DNA from: CCMP332 sp040218795
GTDB taxonomy: Bacteria > Bacteroidota > Bacteroidia > Cytophagales > CCMP332
NCBI GenBank assembly: GCA_040218795.1
Contig: JAVJQT010000006.1
Location: 1 to 64,000, forward strand
DNA length: 64,000 nt
Direction of reading: 5' to 3'
In this document: in pieces, positions 33,572 through 43,128 of the stretch
Position numbering within the stretch: position 1 is the first letter of the stretch
Layout of the letters: every line of letters starts with the position of its first letter
The notes under the pieces: model-generated
Seen by the model: the letters and a program-made list of their open reading frames with translations, nothing else
What the model was told of the DNA's origin: nothing
The model's database searches: none
Translations under genes and position numbers: made by a program

Positions 33572-35356
33572 ATGGGTAAATTTCATTTACTCCTAATTGT
33601 ATATTGTCTTTGCCTTTTTGATTTAAAGGCTCAGAAAATAAGTTATACGGTAGATTTAAGAGAGCCTCATAAAAATACCTACCGTGTCAGCCTTGAATTA
33701 AACTACAAAAATGCTCCTGATACTGTGGTTTTAAAAATGGCCACATGGACTCCAGGATCTTATTTGATCAGAGAATTCGCAAAACATGTAAACGTGTATT
33801 CTGCCAGCAATAAAAAAGGTGAAAAACTTAATTCATTTAAAAAAGACAAAAATACCTGGGTCGTACATAACGACGGACAAAAAAACATTGTTTTTAACTA
33901 CTCAGTCTATGCGCATGAGCTAAGTGTTCGAACGACTTTTCTCAATGCCGATTTTGGATTAATTAATGGCACTGCATTGTACATTTACCCAAATAATGCT
34001 TTGGATAAAAATGCCAACGTTCAATTTATCCTGCCGAAATCATGGAATATTTCAACTACACTGCCTCTTATTGATGAAAAGGAAAACAAGTATAATTCGA
34101 ATAATTATGATCAGTTGTTTGATTGTCCGGTATTATTGGGGAAACACAAGGAATTTGCCTTTGAGGCCAAAGGGGTAAAACACCGGGTAGCTATAAATTC
34201 CACCACATTTTACGATCCTGAAATGCTAAAAGAGGACATAAGCAAAATTGTAGAAGCACAGACTGAAATATTTAATGATAATCCCAATGAGGAATACCTC
34301 TTTATTGTTATTGCCCGAAAGCACGATGGAGGCGGCCTTGAACACAAAAACAGCACTACCTTGATTGTTGACAGATTCGATTTGGCAAAAGAATCCGGAT
34401 ATAGACAATTTTTAAGTTTAGTGGCGCATGAATATTTCCATTTATGGAATGTAAAACGCTTGCGCCCTTTGGAGTTGGGGCCATTCGACTTTGAACATGA
34501 AAACTATACCGATCTTTTATGGGTAATGGAAGGCTTCACTTCATATTACGGTGCGAAAACTCTTGTCAGAATTGGAGAAAGTGAAGAAAATTCATTCTTC
34601 AGAAGAATTGCAAATTCATGGGAAAGAGAATATGAACGTCCCGGGGCAAAAATTCAGAGTATTGCGGAATCGAGTCTGGATGCCTGGATAAAATTATACA
34701 GAGATGATGAAAACGATTATAACGCGACCGTTTCCTATTACAGCCGTGGATTCTTAATGGCAGCGATGCTGGAAATGTTAATTATTCAGGATAGCAATGC
34801 AGAATACAGTCTGGATGAATTGATGAAAAGACTATATGAAAAATACCATAAGTCCAATTCCAGAGGCTTTACCATGGAAGAATTCATTAAAGAGATTAAT
34901 GATTTATGCGGTAAGGATTATTCAGAGTTTTTCAAAAAATACATTTATGACACTCAAATGCCACCTTTAGACAGTATTATGCGTCCATTTGGTTATGAGG
35001 TTAAATTTGAAACATCTTCAAATTCTGAATGGGGTTTCAGGGTTAAAAATGAGGATAAGCATTATATAATTAATAGGATTATTTCGGGAACACCTGCTCA
35101 TGAAGCCGGGCTAAATGTTGATGATGAAATAATCGCGATCGACAGTTTTGCTTTTGATATGCGTAAATTGGCCTTCTTCGCTGAATATTATCCAGACAAT
35201 TATAGTTTAGAATTTGTAGTAATTCGAGATGATATCCTTAAAAAAATATCATTAATGACCCCTGAAGCCACAAAAAACACACTCGAAATCAGTCAAATTC
35301 CTGAGTTAAATGAAGACGAAGTAAGGTTTCGAAAGAAAATGTTGTTTAATAATTGA
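33572..35356 (+). CDS. M61-family metallopeptidase with PDZ domain
   Basis: A 594-aa exported glycyl-aminopeptidase-like enzyme. The signal peptide ends near LKAQ (about 21). An N-terminal beta domain contains TWTPGSYLIREF; the gluzincin site is His286-Glu-Tyr-Phe-His290 in AHEYFHLWNVKRLRP with the third ligand Glu in VMEGFTSYYG. A PDZ domain is at about 480-560 (RIISGTPAHEAGLNVDDEIIAID). The set is standard for M61. It would act in the periplasm or outside on short peptides; substrate preference is inferred only from the family. Confidence 0.92.
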   Translation: MGKFHLLLIVYCLCLFDLKAQKISYTVDLREPHKNTYRVSLELNYKNAPDTVVLKMATWTPGSYLIREFAKHVNVYSASNKKGEKLNSFKKDKNTWVVHNDGQKNIVFNYSVYAHELSVRTTFLNADFGLINGTALYIYPNNALDKNANVQFILPKSWNISTTLPLIDEKENKYNSNNYDQLFDCPVLLGKHKEFAFEAKGVKHRVAINSTTFYDPEMLKEDISKIVEAQTEIFNDNPNEEYLFIVIARKHDGGGLEHKNSTTLIVDRFDLAKESGYRQFLSLVAHEYFHLWNVKRLRPLELGPFDFEHENYTDLLWVMEGFTSYYGAKTLVRIGESEENSFFRRIANSWEREYERPGAKIQSIAESSLDAWIKLYRDDENDYNATVSYYSRGFLMAAMLEMLIIQDSNAEYSLDELMKRLYEKYHKSNSRGFTMEEFIKEINDLCGKDYSEFFKKYIYDTQMPPLDSIMRPFGYEVKFETSSNSEWGFRVKNEDKHYIINRIISGTPAHEAGLNVDDEIIAIDSFAFDMRKLAFFAEYYPDNYSLEFVVIRDDILKKISLMTPEATKNTLEISQIPELNEDEVRFRKKMLFNN

Positions 35357-35384
35357 TTGATTCAAGTATATAAAGGTATATTTG
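35353..35384 (+). promoter_or_regulatory. Promoter of the unknown lipoprotein gene
   Basis: TTG at 35353-35355, 21-base spacer, TATATTTG at 35377-35384. The leader to the ATG at 35431 is about 40 bases. Confidence 0.6.
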
Positions 35385-35430
35385 TCTAAGTCAAAATTTT
35401 CTTATTTTTAGCTCCATAAATCGTTCTGGT

Positions 35431-36354
35431 ATGAAAAAATTAATCAGTGTCTCATTTTCCGTTTTATTGTCTTTTTACATGATTTCATGTGGATCGGGAG
35501 ATTCGAGCAAAGAAAAAGAAAAGGACCTAGAAGATGTGGTTGTTGATCAGGTTGATCCCGAATTCAAAGAAGAATTTAAAGCGGCAGTTAAAAAGTTGCC
35601 TTCTCCATTGGAGATTTCGCAATTTATAAACAGTACCGGAGCAGCTTATGACAGGGAAATATTAAACCCCTATGAGGATGTGGACAAATACATGACCACC
35701 AATCAGAAAAAAGCATTGAATCTCGGAATTTATGTAGCTGACCTGGGTTATTCTTGTGCCTATTATGTACAGGAAGATATCATTCAGTATGTCAATGCGG
35801 TTAAAGTAGTATCCGATCAACTCGGTGTTTCCGGAGCATTTGGACAGGAAAAAATTGCAAAATTCGAGCAAAGTCTTCCAAACAAAGATTCCCTCATCAA
35901 AGTCGTTACTGAAAATATTTATCTAACCGATGATATTCTGATTGAAAATGACAAATTGGATATGACTGCCCTAATTCTGGCAGGTAGCTTTATCGAAGGT
36001 TTACATATTTCTACATCGATAGTTAAAAATTATCCCAATGACCTTCCAGATGAATTCAGATTTCAAATTCTTAACCCAATCATCACCGAAATAGACGAGC
36101 AGGAAGAGACTTTGGCTTTGCTTCTTGATATTTTGAGCAAATTTGAAGATAATGAAGCCATAGATCAAATGGAGTCAAGACTGGCTGAATTGAATGAAGT
36201 TTATTCAGGAATAAAAGAAGCCAAAGCACAGGCACCGGAGACTGAAGATGTCAATGCAGATGCCGGTATGATGGTTGAGCCTGTTTTAAACAAGGAACAA
36301 TTGGAAAAGATTACCAACAAAGTAGTTGAAATTCGCAACGTTATTATCAGCTAG
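35431..36354 (+). CDS. Lipoprotein of unknown function
   Basis: A 307-aa lipoprotein: signal to MISCG (Cys20), then a Glu/Asp/Lys-rich linker (about 25-60) and an all-helical domain. No family recognised. Stretches such as NLGIYVADLGYSCAYYVQEDI and LILAGSFIEGLHISTSIVKNY suggest a helical fold with buried hydrophobic faces. A strong terminator follows, and it has its own promoter, so it is a single-gene unit. I could not assign a function. Confidence 0.75.
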   Translation: MKKLISVSFSVLLSFYMISCGSGDSSKEKEKDLEDVVVDQVDPEFKEEFKAAVKKLPSPLEISQFINSTGAAYDREILNPYEDVDKYMTTNQKKALNLGIYVADLGYSCAYYVQEDIIQYVNAVKVVSDQLGVSGAFGQEKIAKFEQSLPNKDSLIKVVTENIYLTDDILIENDKLDMTALILAGSFIEGLHISTSIVKNYPNDLPDEFRFQILNPIITEIDEQEETLALLLDILSKFEDNEAIDQMESRLAELNEVYSGIKEAKAQAPETEDVNADAGMMVEPVLNKEQLEKITNKVVEIRNVIIS

Positions 36355-36379
36355 GTATTTACTATAAGTTATTGTTCAG

Positions 36380-36410
36380 AGCACCGCCAAAAGCGGTGCT
36401 TTTCTTTTTT
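36380..36410 (+). terminator. Rho-independent terminator
   Basis: AGCACCGC (36380-36387) pairs perfectly with GCGGTGCT (36393-36400) around CAAAA and is followed by a run of mostly T. It ends the lipoprotein unit before ligA. Confidence 0.9.
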
Positions 36411-36475
36411 AAAGCATCGAATAGTACTTTTATTAGTCAGCTTTAAGCTTGATATTCGTACTTTAATTCAAGTCA

Positions 36476-38527
36476 ATGAATCCTGAAAACGCCAAACGCC
36501 GGATAGAAGAATTAAGCGATAAAGTCAATTACTATAACGAGCAATATTACATCTACGACAAATCAGAAATCTCTGATTATGAATTCGATCAATTGCTTAA
36601 AGAGCTCAACAATCTTGAAAAAGAATTTCCACAATACAAACTTCCCCATTCTCCTAGCAGCCGTGTCGGCGGTGATATAACCAAAAAATTTCCGGTTGTA
36701 AAACATGAATACCCGATGCTCTCGCTTGCCAATACCTATACATTTGAAGAGCTTGAAGAATTTGATAAAAGAGTAAAAAAGGACTTAGGCCTCGAACAAG
36801 TCGATTATTTCTGTGAATTAAAATTTGACGGGGTTGCGATTAGTGTCATTTACGAGAATGGGATATTGACAAGTGCAGTTACCCGTGGCGATGGTGTTCA
36901 GGGCGACGAAATCACGGCCAATGTCAAAACCATCAAATCTTTACCACTAAAGATTCAAAATGCTGATTATCCCAAAAAATTTGAAGTTCGTGGAGAGGTC
37001 TTTTTTACCAAGTCAGAATTTGAAAAATTGAATAAATCCCGGGAGGATCAGGGAGAAGATTTATATGCCAATCCAAGAAATACAGCATCAGGAACTTTAA
37101 AAATGCAGGACTCCTCTATTGTAGCTTCAAGAAACCTGCAATGTTATCTATACTATTTACTCGGAGAAGATTTAAATATAGAGAAACATGAAGAGGGTAT
37201 TAAAAAGCTTGAAAAATGGGGTTTTAATGTTTCGGACAGCTATAGACTATGCAATGGCATTGAAGCCATACGCAATTATATAAACGAATGGGAACACAAA
37301 CGTTTTGAATTGCCGGTCGAGACCGATGGGATTGTAATCAAGGTAAACTCCATAAAGCTTCAAAACAAACTCGGAACAACCGCAAAAAGCCCAAGATGGG
37401 CCATCGCTTATAAATACAAAGCAGAATCAGCGCTTACGGAATTATTAAAAGTGACTTATCAGGTCGGAAGAACTGGAGCCATTACACCTGTGGCCAATTT
37501 AAATCCTGTTTTGTTGGCAGGCACTACGGTAAAAAGAGCCTCTTTGCACAATGCCAATGAAATTGAAAGACTTGACCTTCATGAAGGAGACTTTGTACAT
37601 GTGGAAAAAGGCGGCGAAATAATCCCAAAAATCACAGGTGTAGATAAGAGCAAACGATCAAAAACAGCTAAAAAAATAAATTACATCAGCAAATGCCCTG
37701 AATGTGGCACAGGGCTTATTAGAAACGAAGGTGAGGCCCAGCATTACTGTCCGAATGACATCTATTGTCCTCCTCAGAAAAGAGGCAGAATCGAACATTT
37801 TGTGTCAAAAAATGCAATGGATATTGATTCCTTGGGTTCGGAAACAATTACCGGATTGATCGATAAGGAATTAATAAATGATATTGCTGATTTGTATTAC
37901 CTCAAATATGAAGATTTAGAAAATCTTGAATTTGAAGCTTATTCAGAAAAAAAAGGCGAAGTCATAAAAAGAAGGCTTTTGGCAAAATCAGCTCGAAACC
38001 TGATCAATGGTATAGAAGCATCAAAAAAACAACCCTTCGAACGTGTACTTTTCGGTTTGGGAATTCGATTTGTAGGACAAACCGTGGCTGAAAATCTATC
38101 CAATCATTTTCAAAATATAGAAAGGTTATCAAATGCCAGCACTGAGGAATTAATTGAAGTACAGGATATTGGAACAAGGATTGCAGAATCGCTTAGGGCT
38201 TTTTTCAATGATAAAATGCATTTGGACCTGGTGGAGCGCTTAAAAAAAGCAGGTTTAAATTTTGAGATTAAAGAGGATAATACAGGCAGTAATGCATTAA
38301 ATGGTGCTAAAATTGTAGTTTCAGGCGTTTTTGAAAATTTTTCAAGAGATGGAATTAAAAAATCGGTAAAAGTAAATGGTGGAAAATTGGTCAGCAGCAT
38401 TTCATCGCAAACCGATTTTGTATTGGCGGGTGAAAATATGGGACCGGCCAAGCTCAAGAAAGCCGAAGACCTGGGCATAAAAATTATTAATGAAGAAGAA
38501 TATCTTAAAATGATAGAAGAGAAATGA
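36476..38527 (+). CDS. ligA: NAD-dependent DNA ligase
   Basis: Seals nicks in replication and repair using NAD. The 683-aa protein has the full set: Ia domain, adenylation domain with catalytic Lys116 in CELKFDGVA, OB-fold (TYQVGRTGAITPVANL), four-cysteine zinc finger (CPECG and CPND...CPP, about 408-435), HhH domain and C-terminal BRCT (about 605-683). Length matches family norms (about 670). It overlaps the next gene by four bases. Confidence 0.97.
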   Translation: MNPENAKRRIEELSDKVNYYNEQYYIYDKSEISDYEFDQLLKELNNLEKEFPQYKLPHSPSSRVGGDITKKFPVVKHEYPMLSLANTYTFEELEEFDKRVKKDLGLEQVDYFCELKFDGVAISVIYENGILTSAVTRGDGVQGDEITANVKTIKSLPLKIQNADYPKKFEVRGEVFFTKSEFEKLNKSREDQGEDLYANPRNTASGTLKMQDSSIVASRNLQCYLYYLLGEDLNIEKHEEGIKKLEKWGFNVSDSYRLCNGIEAIRNYINEWEHKRFELPVETDGIVIKVNSIKLQNKLGTTAKSPRWAIAYKYKAESALTELLKVTYQVGRTGAITPVANLNPVLLAGTTVKRASLHNANEIERLDLHEGDFVHVEKGGEIIPKITGVDKSKRSKTAKKINYISKCPECGTGLIRNEGEAQHYCPNDIYCPPQKRGRIEHFVSKNAMDIDSLGSETITGLIDKELINDIADLYYLKYEDLENLEFEAYSEKKGEVIKRRLLAKSARNLINGIEASKKQPFERVLFGLGIRFVGQTVAENLSNHFQNIERLSNASTEELIEVQDIGTRIAESLRAFFNDKMHLDLVERLKKAGLNFEIKEDNTGSNALNGAKIVVSGVFENFSRDGIKKSVKVNGGKLVSSISSQTDFVLAGENMGPAKLKKAEDLGIKIINEEEYLKMIEEK

Positions 38528-39042
38528 TCGGAGAAAGGTTTTTAAAATGGAAATTGAATTGGAACAAGCATTTCTCCTCACTAAAAAGGGAAAGCAAAGC
38601 CTATTCACAGGCAAGAAAAATTGGAATAATTATCAAAAACGACAATCCCAAATACAATGAAGGGATTGAAAAGATGGTAAAAAGCTATATCAATGAGGGT
38701 AAAATGGTGGAAGTTCTTTGTTATCAGATCAACATTGTTAACTCAAAATACAATTTCCCATTCTTTAGTTTTAGCAAAAAAGAACTCAAATGGAATGGAG
38801 TTATTGAAAACAGTCATTTTAAAAAACTAATTGAAACAAAATATGATTATCTAATAAGCATATCTGATGAAATGGATGTTGTTTTGGAATACATGCTAAA
38901 AAAATCGCCTGCTTTTCTGAGAATAGGAAACGCCGGAGTGCATAAGCCGGAACATGTCGATCTGATGGTGCAAAAAGGAAACGATAAGAATTTATCTGAA
39001 CTGGCTGTTCATATTTTTGAATACTCTAAAAAAATAAAATAA
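38524..39042 (+). CDS. DUF6913-like protein
   Basis: A 172-aa soluble protein with alternating helix and strand pattern (ARKIGIIIKND, YDYLISISDEMD) that resembles a Bacteroidota family of unknown function (DUF6913). No catalytic motif seen. It is coupled to ligA by an ATGA overlap and abuts dapA, whose ATG follows the stop directly. A co-transcribed ligA-DUF6913-dapA unit is likely. Confidence 0.7.
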   Translation: MIGERFLKWKLNWNKHFSSLKRESKAYSQARKIGIIIKNDNPKYNEGIEKMVKSYINEGKMVEVLCYQINIVNSKYNFPFFSFSKKELKWNGVIENSHFKKLIETKYDYLISISDEMDVVLEYMLKKSPAFLRIGNAGVHKPEHVDLMVQKGNDKNLSELAVHIFEYSKKIK

Positions 39043-39906
39043 ATGCTGTTAAAAGGTACCGGTGTAGCACTTATTACACCTTTCGATAAAGATTTGAGTA
39101 TTGATTACTCCGCCTTAAAAGGATTACTTGATTTTGTAAGTAAAGGCGTTGAATATCTCGTGGTTCAAGGCACAACGGGAGAATCGCCGACATTGAGTCT
39201 TAATGAAAGGCAAGAGGTATTAAAATTTGTAAAAGAAAATAATGTTGACAAGCTTCCTATAGTTTATGGAATTGGAGGGAACAATACCAATGAGCTAATA
39301 AGTCAAATAAAATCTACGGATCTGTCCGGTGTTGAAGCCATATTATCAGTAAGCCCATATTACAATAAGCCTTCTCAATCTGCGCTAATACGCCATTATA
39401 CCATGATAGCGAATGAATCTCCCATTCCTGTAATATTGTATAATGTTCCCGGGAGGACAGGTGGCAATTTAAACGCCAGCACAACACTAGAATTATCAAA
39501 GCACAAGAATATCATCGGTATTAAGGAAGCTTCGGGAAATATGGAACAGATTACCGAGATCGCATTAAACAAAGAGGATTCCTTTTTATTGATTTCCGGC
39601 GATGACATGCTTACGCTGCCAATGATTAGTCTTGGAGCTATTGGGGTAATATCGGTTATCTCCAATGCATTCCCGATGGAATTCGGAGATCTGGTAAGAA
39701 AAGCCCTTGAAGGAGATTTTAAGTCGGATCGACCTAATTACAGGATTTTAAACAGGATCAATCCTCTTCTCTATAAAGAATCAAACCCGGTAGGGATTAA
39801 ACAAGTCCTTAAATCAATGGGGATTTGCGAAGCCTATTGCAGAGCACCATTGTTTGAAGCCTCTGAGAATTTACAGGAAGAAATAAAATTGGCTTTAAAA
39901 AAATAA
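39043..39906 (+). CDS. dapA: 4-Hydroxy-tetrahydrodipicolinate synthase
   Basis: Condenses pyruvate with aspartate semialdehyde in the lysine/diaminopimelate pathway. The 287-aa barrel shows the TTGES loop (44-48), Tyr133 in ILYNVPGRTG and Schiff-base Lys161 in GIKEASG. Residue numbers agree with E. coli DapA within one. The ATG begins right after the DUF6913 stop. It feeds peptidoglycan synthesis together with MurA encoded further along. Confidence 0.95.
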   Translation: MLLKGTGVALITPFDKDLSIDYSALKGLLDFVSKGVEYLVVQGTTGESPTLSLNERQEVLKFVKENNVDKLPIVYGIGGNNTNELISQIKSTDLSGVEAILSVSPYYNKPSQSALIRHYTMIANESPIPVILYNVPGRTGGNLNASTTLELSKHKNIIGIKEASGNMEQITEIALNKEDSFLLISGDDMLTLPMISLGAIGVISVISNAFPMEFGDLVRKALEGDFKSDRPNYRILNRINPLLYKESNPVGIKQVLKSMGICEAYCRAPLFEASENLQEEIKLALKK

Positions 39907-39928
39907 AGGAGCCAATTTCTTGACTCCT
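39907..39928. terminator. Bidirectional terminator between dapA and the histone-like gene
   Basis: AGGAG...CTCCT with an inner CAA/TTG pair and one C-A mismatch. On the minus strand it is followed by TTTATTTTTTT, so it best serves the histone-like gene; on the plus strand the tail is CTATTTTAT and may also end dapA. Confidence 0.7.
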
Positions 39929-39955
39929 CTATTTTATATCCAAACGAAAGATGAT

Positions 39956-40132
39956 TTACTTACTGTTTTTGATATCCTGTACTTCCTTTCTGATTTCCTG
40001 CGCTAGGTTCTTAAGTTCTTGCATACCCTTTCTTACTCGGGTACCTGCGGCCTGGTTTTCTTTATCATAGAACTTTTGGAAGTCAGCCTCAAGTGACATA
40101 ACTAAATCTCTTATTTGATCAAATCTTTTCAT
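39956..40132 (-). CDS. Histone H1-like small protein
   Basis: A 58-aa protein from ATG 40132 to TAA 39956. It starts MKRFDQIRDLVMSLEADFQK and has a basic stretch around TRVRKGMQELKNLAQEIRKE. This closely matches the short Bacteroidota proteins named 'histone H1-like' (Hc1 type), in which QAAGTRVRKGMQELK is very conserved. It is helical and carries many Lys/Arg, suited to DNA or RNA binding. A promoter precedes it and a terminator follows. It lies in the 330-base space between dapA and the SPT-like gene that otherwise seems empty. Binding activity is inferred. Confidence 0.88.
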   Translation of the reverse strand: MKRFDQIRDLVMSLEADFQKFYDKENQAAGTRVRKGMQELKNLAQEIRKEVQDIKNSK

Positions 40133-40172
40133 TTTACTTTATTTTAATTATCGTGATAAACTTAATCCTCGC

Positions 40173-40202
40173 TAAAAATAGAAATTTAATGATAGCGTTC
40201 AA
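40173..40202 (-). promoter_or_regulatory. Promoter of the histone-like gene
   Basis: Minus strand: TTG (40200-40202), 19-base spacer, TATTTTTA (40173-40180), one base away from TAnnTTTG. The leader to the ATG at 40132 is about 36 bases. It is 36 bases past the stop of the SPT-like gene. Confidence 0.55.
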
Positions 40203-40237
40203 ACAAAACACAGCAAAATATTAATTTTTATCAATAT

Positions 40238-41485
40238 TTAGCTCTTTTCTAGCTGATGATTGACCTCTTTGTAGTCTCCTTCTTTCAATTTAACTGCTAT
40301 TTTCTCAAAGGCAGCTATTGTTTCATCAACATCTGAAATAGAATGAACAGCGGTTGGTATCAATCTCAACATGATTACATCTTTTGGTACTACCGGATAT
40401 ATTACGATAGAACAAAAGATATTGAAGTTCTCCCTTAAATCCATTGTCAATTGAGCGGCTTCCTGAGGGCCTCCACTCAAAATGACCGGAGTTACCGGAG
40501 AATCGGTTTGACCTATATTAAATCCTCTTTCTTTGAGTCCTGTTTGAAGTGCGTTCACAACCTTCCAAAGGTTTTCCTTTAGTTCGGGTTTTGATTTAAG
40601 CAATTCAAGTCTTTTCAAATTACCAAGCACGATAGGCATTGGCAATGATTTTGCGAAAATCTGCGAACGGGTATTGTATCTTAAATAATCAATGACATTT
40701 TCATTGCTGGCGGCAAATGCGCCTATGCTTGCCATTGATTTTGCAAAAGTTGAAAAATAAATGTCGATTCCATCCTGACAGCCCTGATGTTCACCTGCAC
40801 CGGCACCGGTTTTTCCAAGCGTTCCAAATCCGTGAGCATCATCTACCAATAAACGGAAATCGTATTTTTTCTTTAAGTCAACTATCTCTTTTAGTTTACC
40901 CTGATTTCCTGACATACCAAAAACACCTTCGGTGATGACCAAAATACCACCTCCGGATTCAGAGGCTATTCGCTCTGCTCTTTTCAATTGCTTTTCGCAA
41001 GCTTCAATATCATTATGCGCATATACAAATCGTTTGCCCGGATGCATTCTCAATCCATCGATAATACAGGCATGTGCTTCACTGTCATAAACAACCACAT
41101 CGCGTCTGTCGAGTAATGCGTCAATAATAGACATGATTCCCTGATAACCGTAATTCAATAGAATTGAATCTTCCTTGCCGACAAAACTTGCCAATTCAGA
41201 TTCCAACTGCTCGTGAATTGTAGAATTACCCGACATCATTCTGGCACCCATCGGATATGCCAAACCCCAGTCCTCACTTGCCTGCGAGTCCGCTTTTCTA
41301 ATTTCAGGGTGATTGGCAAGGCCCAAATAATTATTCAAACTCCATGTTAATACTTCTTTTCCTCTAAATACCATTCGAGGAGCTATCTCTCCTTCTAGTT
41401 TAGGGAATGCAAAATAACCATGAGCGAAATTGGAGTATTTTCCAAGGGGCCCTCTGTCTTGTTGTAATTTTTCAAATAAATCCAC
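40238..41485 (-). CDS. Alpha-oxoamine synthase, serine palmitoyltransferase-like
   Basis: A PLP enzyme of the SPT/KBL/AONS family, 415 aa from the GTG at 41485. Bacteroidota make sphingolipids with SPT, which joins serine and palmitoyl-CoA. The N-terminal LSLNNYLGLANHPE-like stretch, GARMMSGNSTIHEQLE, LLVDDAHGFGTLGKTGAG and the Schiff-base Lys in YFSTFAKSMASIGAFAAS are all present; FAKSMASIGA is closer to SPT than to Kbl or BioF (which have LGKA). An ATG at 41548 would start inside the promoter, so the GTG is preferred. It is a single gene. Confidence 0.85.
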   Translation of the reverse strand: MDLFEKLQQDRGPLGKYSNFAHGYFAFPKLEGEIAPRMVFRGKEVLTWSLNNYLGLANHPEIRKADSQASEDWGLAYPMGARMMSGNSTIHEQLESELASFVGKEDSILLNYGYQGIMSIIDALLDRRDVVVYDSEAHACIIDGLRMHPGKRFVYAHNDIEACEKQLKRAERIASESGGGILVITEGVFGMSGNQGKLKEIVDLKKKYDFRLLVDDAHGFGTLGKTGAGAGEHQGCQDGIDIYFSTFAKSMASIGAFAASNENVIDYLRYNTRSQIFAKSLPMPIVLGNLKRLELLKSKPELKENLWKVVNALQTGLKERGFNIGQTDSPVTPVILSGGPQEAAQLTMDLRENFNIFCSIVIYPVVPKDVIMLRLIPTAVHSISDVDETIAAFEKIAVKLKEGDYKEVNHQLEKS

Positions 41486-41518
41486 GATAAAAAATTTAAT
41501 TTCGTCTTCTCTAGGCTG

Positions 41519-41548
41519 CAAAGCTAAGATGAAAACTAAGATTCTCAA
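41519..41548 (-). promoter_or_regulatory. Promoter of the SPT-like gene
   Basis: Minus strand: TTG at 41546-41548, 19-base spacer, TAGCTTTG at 41519-41526. The transcript would start near 41513, downstream of the ATG at 41548 and upstream of the GTG at 41485. Confidence 0.7.
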
Positions 41549-41619
41549 ATTAGCGCATTCTGAAATATATTTAATTTTAAGCTTCAGAAATAGTAAATCT
41601 TATTTATTTTTCACTTTAT

Positions 41620-43122
41620 ATGACAAAGATCAAAAAGATACTAATTGCGAACAGAGGTGAAATCGCCCTCAGAGTGATTAGAACGGCGAAAGAGATGGGA
41701 ATCAAGACGGTTGCGGTTTACAGTGATGTCGACAGAGAATCTTTACATGTTTTTCACGCCGATGAGGCTGTTCACATCGGGGCCTCTCCTTCAAGCGAGT
41801 CTTATCTCAATATAGATAAAATTATAAATGCCGCTAAAAGTCGAAATGTTGATGCCATTCATCCCGGTTATGGGTTTCTATCTGAGAATGCAAAATTTGC
41901 AAATGCGATTGAAGATGCGGGTATGCTTTTCATAGGGCCATCTGCCCATTCCATTGAAATAATGGGAAGTAAACTAGCCGCAAAAGAAGCTGTCGCTAAA
42001 TATGATATTCCTCTCATTCCAGGTTCAAAGGGGGCGATTTCTGATGTCAAGGAGGCAAAAAAGATCGCCAAAGACATTGGCTTTCCAATATTGATTAAAG
42101 CCAGTGCCGGCGGAGGCGGAAAAGGAATGAGAATCGTTGAAAAAGAGGCCGATCTGGATGAGCAGATGCAAAGAGCTATTAGCGAAGCCAAATCTGCATT
42201 TGGCGACGGCTCTGTATTTATTGAAAAATACGTCAACAAACCGCGTCATATAGAATTTCAAATAATGGGAGATAAACACGGAAACGTGGTGCATTTATTT
42301 GAGAGGGAGTGCTCAATACAAAGGAGACATCAAAAAGTAGTCGAAGAAGCTCCATCAGCAGTACTGACACCTGAAATACGTGCTAAAATGGGTGAAGCGG
42401 CTAAAAATGTGGCCAAGGCCTGTAATTATTACAATGCAGGAACGGTAGAATTTGTAATGGATGCGGATTTGAATTTTTATTTTCTTGAAATGAATACAAG
42501 ACTCCAGGTTGAACATCCGGTAACTGAAATGATCACAAGGCTGGATTTAGTAAAGGAACAGATTAAAATAGCAGAAGGAGAAAAACTGAGTTTTACACAA
42601 GATGAGGTTAAAATGTACGGCCATTCTGTTGAAGTAAGAGTATATGCAGAAGACCCGGAAAATAATTTCTTACCCGATACCGGAACATTGGAGACCTATA
42701 TTCCACCTCAGGGTAATGGCGTGCGTCTTGACGATGGATTCAGAGAAGGTCAGGCCATTCCGATATTTTATGATCCGATGATTGCGAAATTAGTGAGCTA
42801 CGGGCATGATCGCACTGAAGCGATTGATAAAATGCGAAGAGCAATTGATGAATATAAAATCACCGGCCTGAGTACTACTCTTTCTTTTGGAAAATTCGTT
42901 ATGGATCACGAAGCCTTTATATCCGGCCATTTTGATACCAATTTTGTAAATAAATACTTTAAACCAGCGGAGCAAAAAGTGTATTCCAACAATTCTAAAA
43001 GTCATAAAATTGCAGCTGCATTAACACAAACCATATTTGACGAAAACGGTCCGCAAGATATTATCGCTGGTAAAACCGTCGCTAATGCGCAAGGTAAAAC
43101 CTGGAAAAACAGATTAAACTAA
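41620..43122 (+). CDS. accC: Biotin carboxylase subunit of acyl-CoA carboxylase
   Basis: Carboxylates biotin with bicarbonate and ATP for acetyl-CoA or propionyl-CoA carboxylase. The 500-aa protein has the N-terminal KILIANRGEIALRVIRTAKEMG, the ATP-grasp loop KASAGGGGKGMRIV (about 159-172), the ERECSIQRRHQKVVEEAPS signature and the biotin-carboxylase C-terminal domain. The extra C-terminal tail (to 500 aa) fits the propionyl-CoA type as well. The biotin-carrier and carboxyltransferase genes are not adjacent, so which complex it serves is open. Confidence 0.92.
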   Translation: MTKIKKILIANRGEIALRVIRTAKEMGIKTVAVYSDVDRESLHVFHADEAVHIGASPSSESYLNIDKIINAAKSRNVDAIHPGYGFLSENAKFANAIEDAGMLFIGPSAHSIEIMGSKLAAKEAVAKYDIPLIPGSKGAISDVKEAKKIAKDIGFPILIKASAGGGGKGMRIVEKEADLDEQMQRAISEAKSAFGDGSVFIEKYVNKPRHIEFQIMGDKHGNVVHLFERECSIQRRHQKVVEEAPSAVLTPEIRAKMGEAAKNVAKACNYYNAGTVEFVMDADLNFYFLEMNTRLQVEHPVTEMITRLDLVKEQIKIAEGEKLSFTQDEVKMYGHSVEVRVYAEDPENNFLPDTGTLETYIPPQGNGVRLDDGFREGQAIPIFYDPMIAKLVSYGHDRTEAIDKMRRAIDEYKITGLSTTLSFGKFVMDHEAFISGHFDTNFVNKYFKPAEQKVYSNNSKSHKIAAALTQTIFDENGPQDIIAGKTVANAQGKTWKNRLN

Positions 43123-43128
43123 ATTTAA

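Noticed and set aside
41868..42294. Antisense open frames (123 and 89 aa) inside accC.
   Set aside because: They lie wholly in a well-supported gene on the other strand, with no promoter and no known domain.
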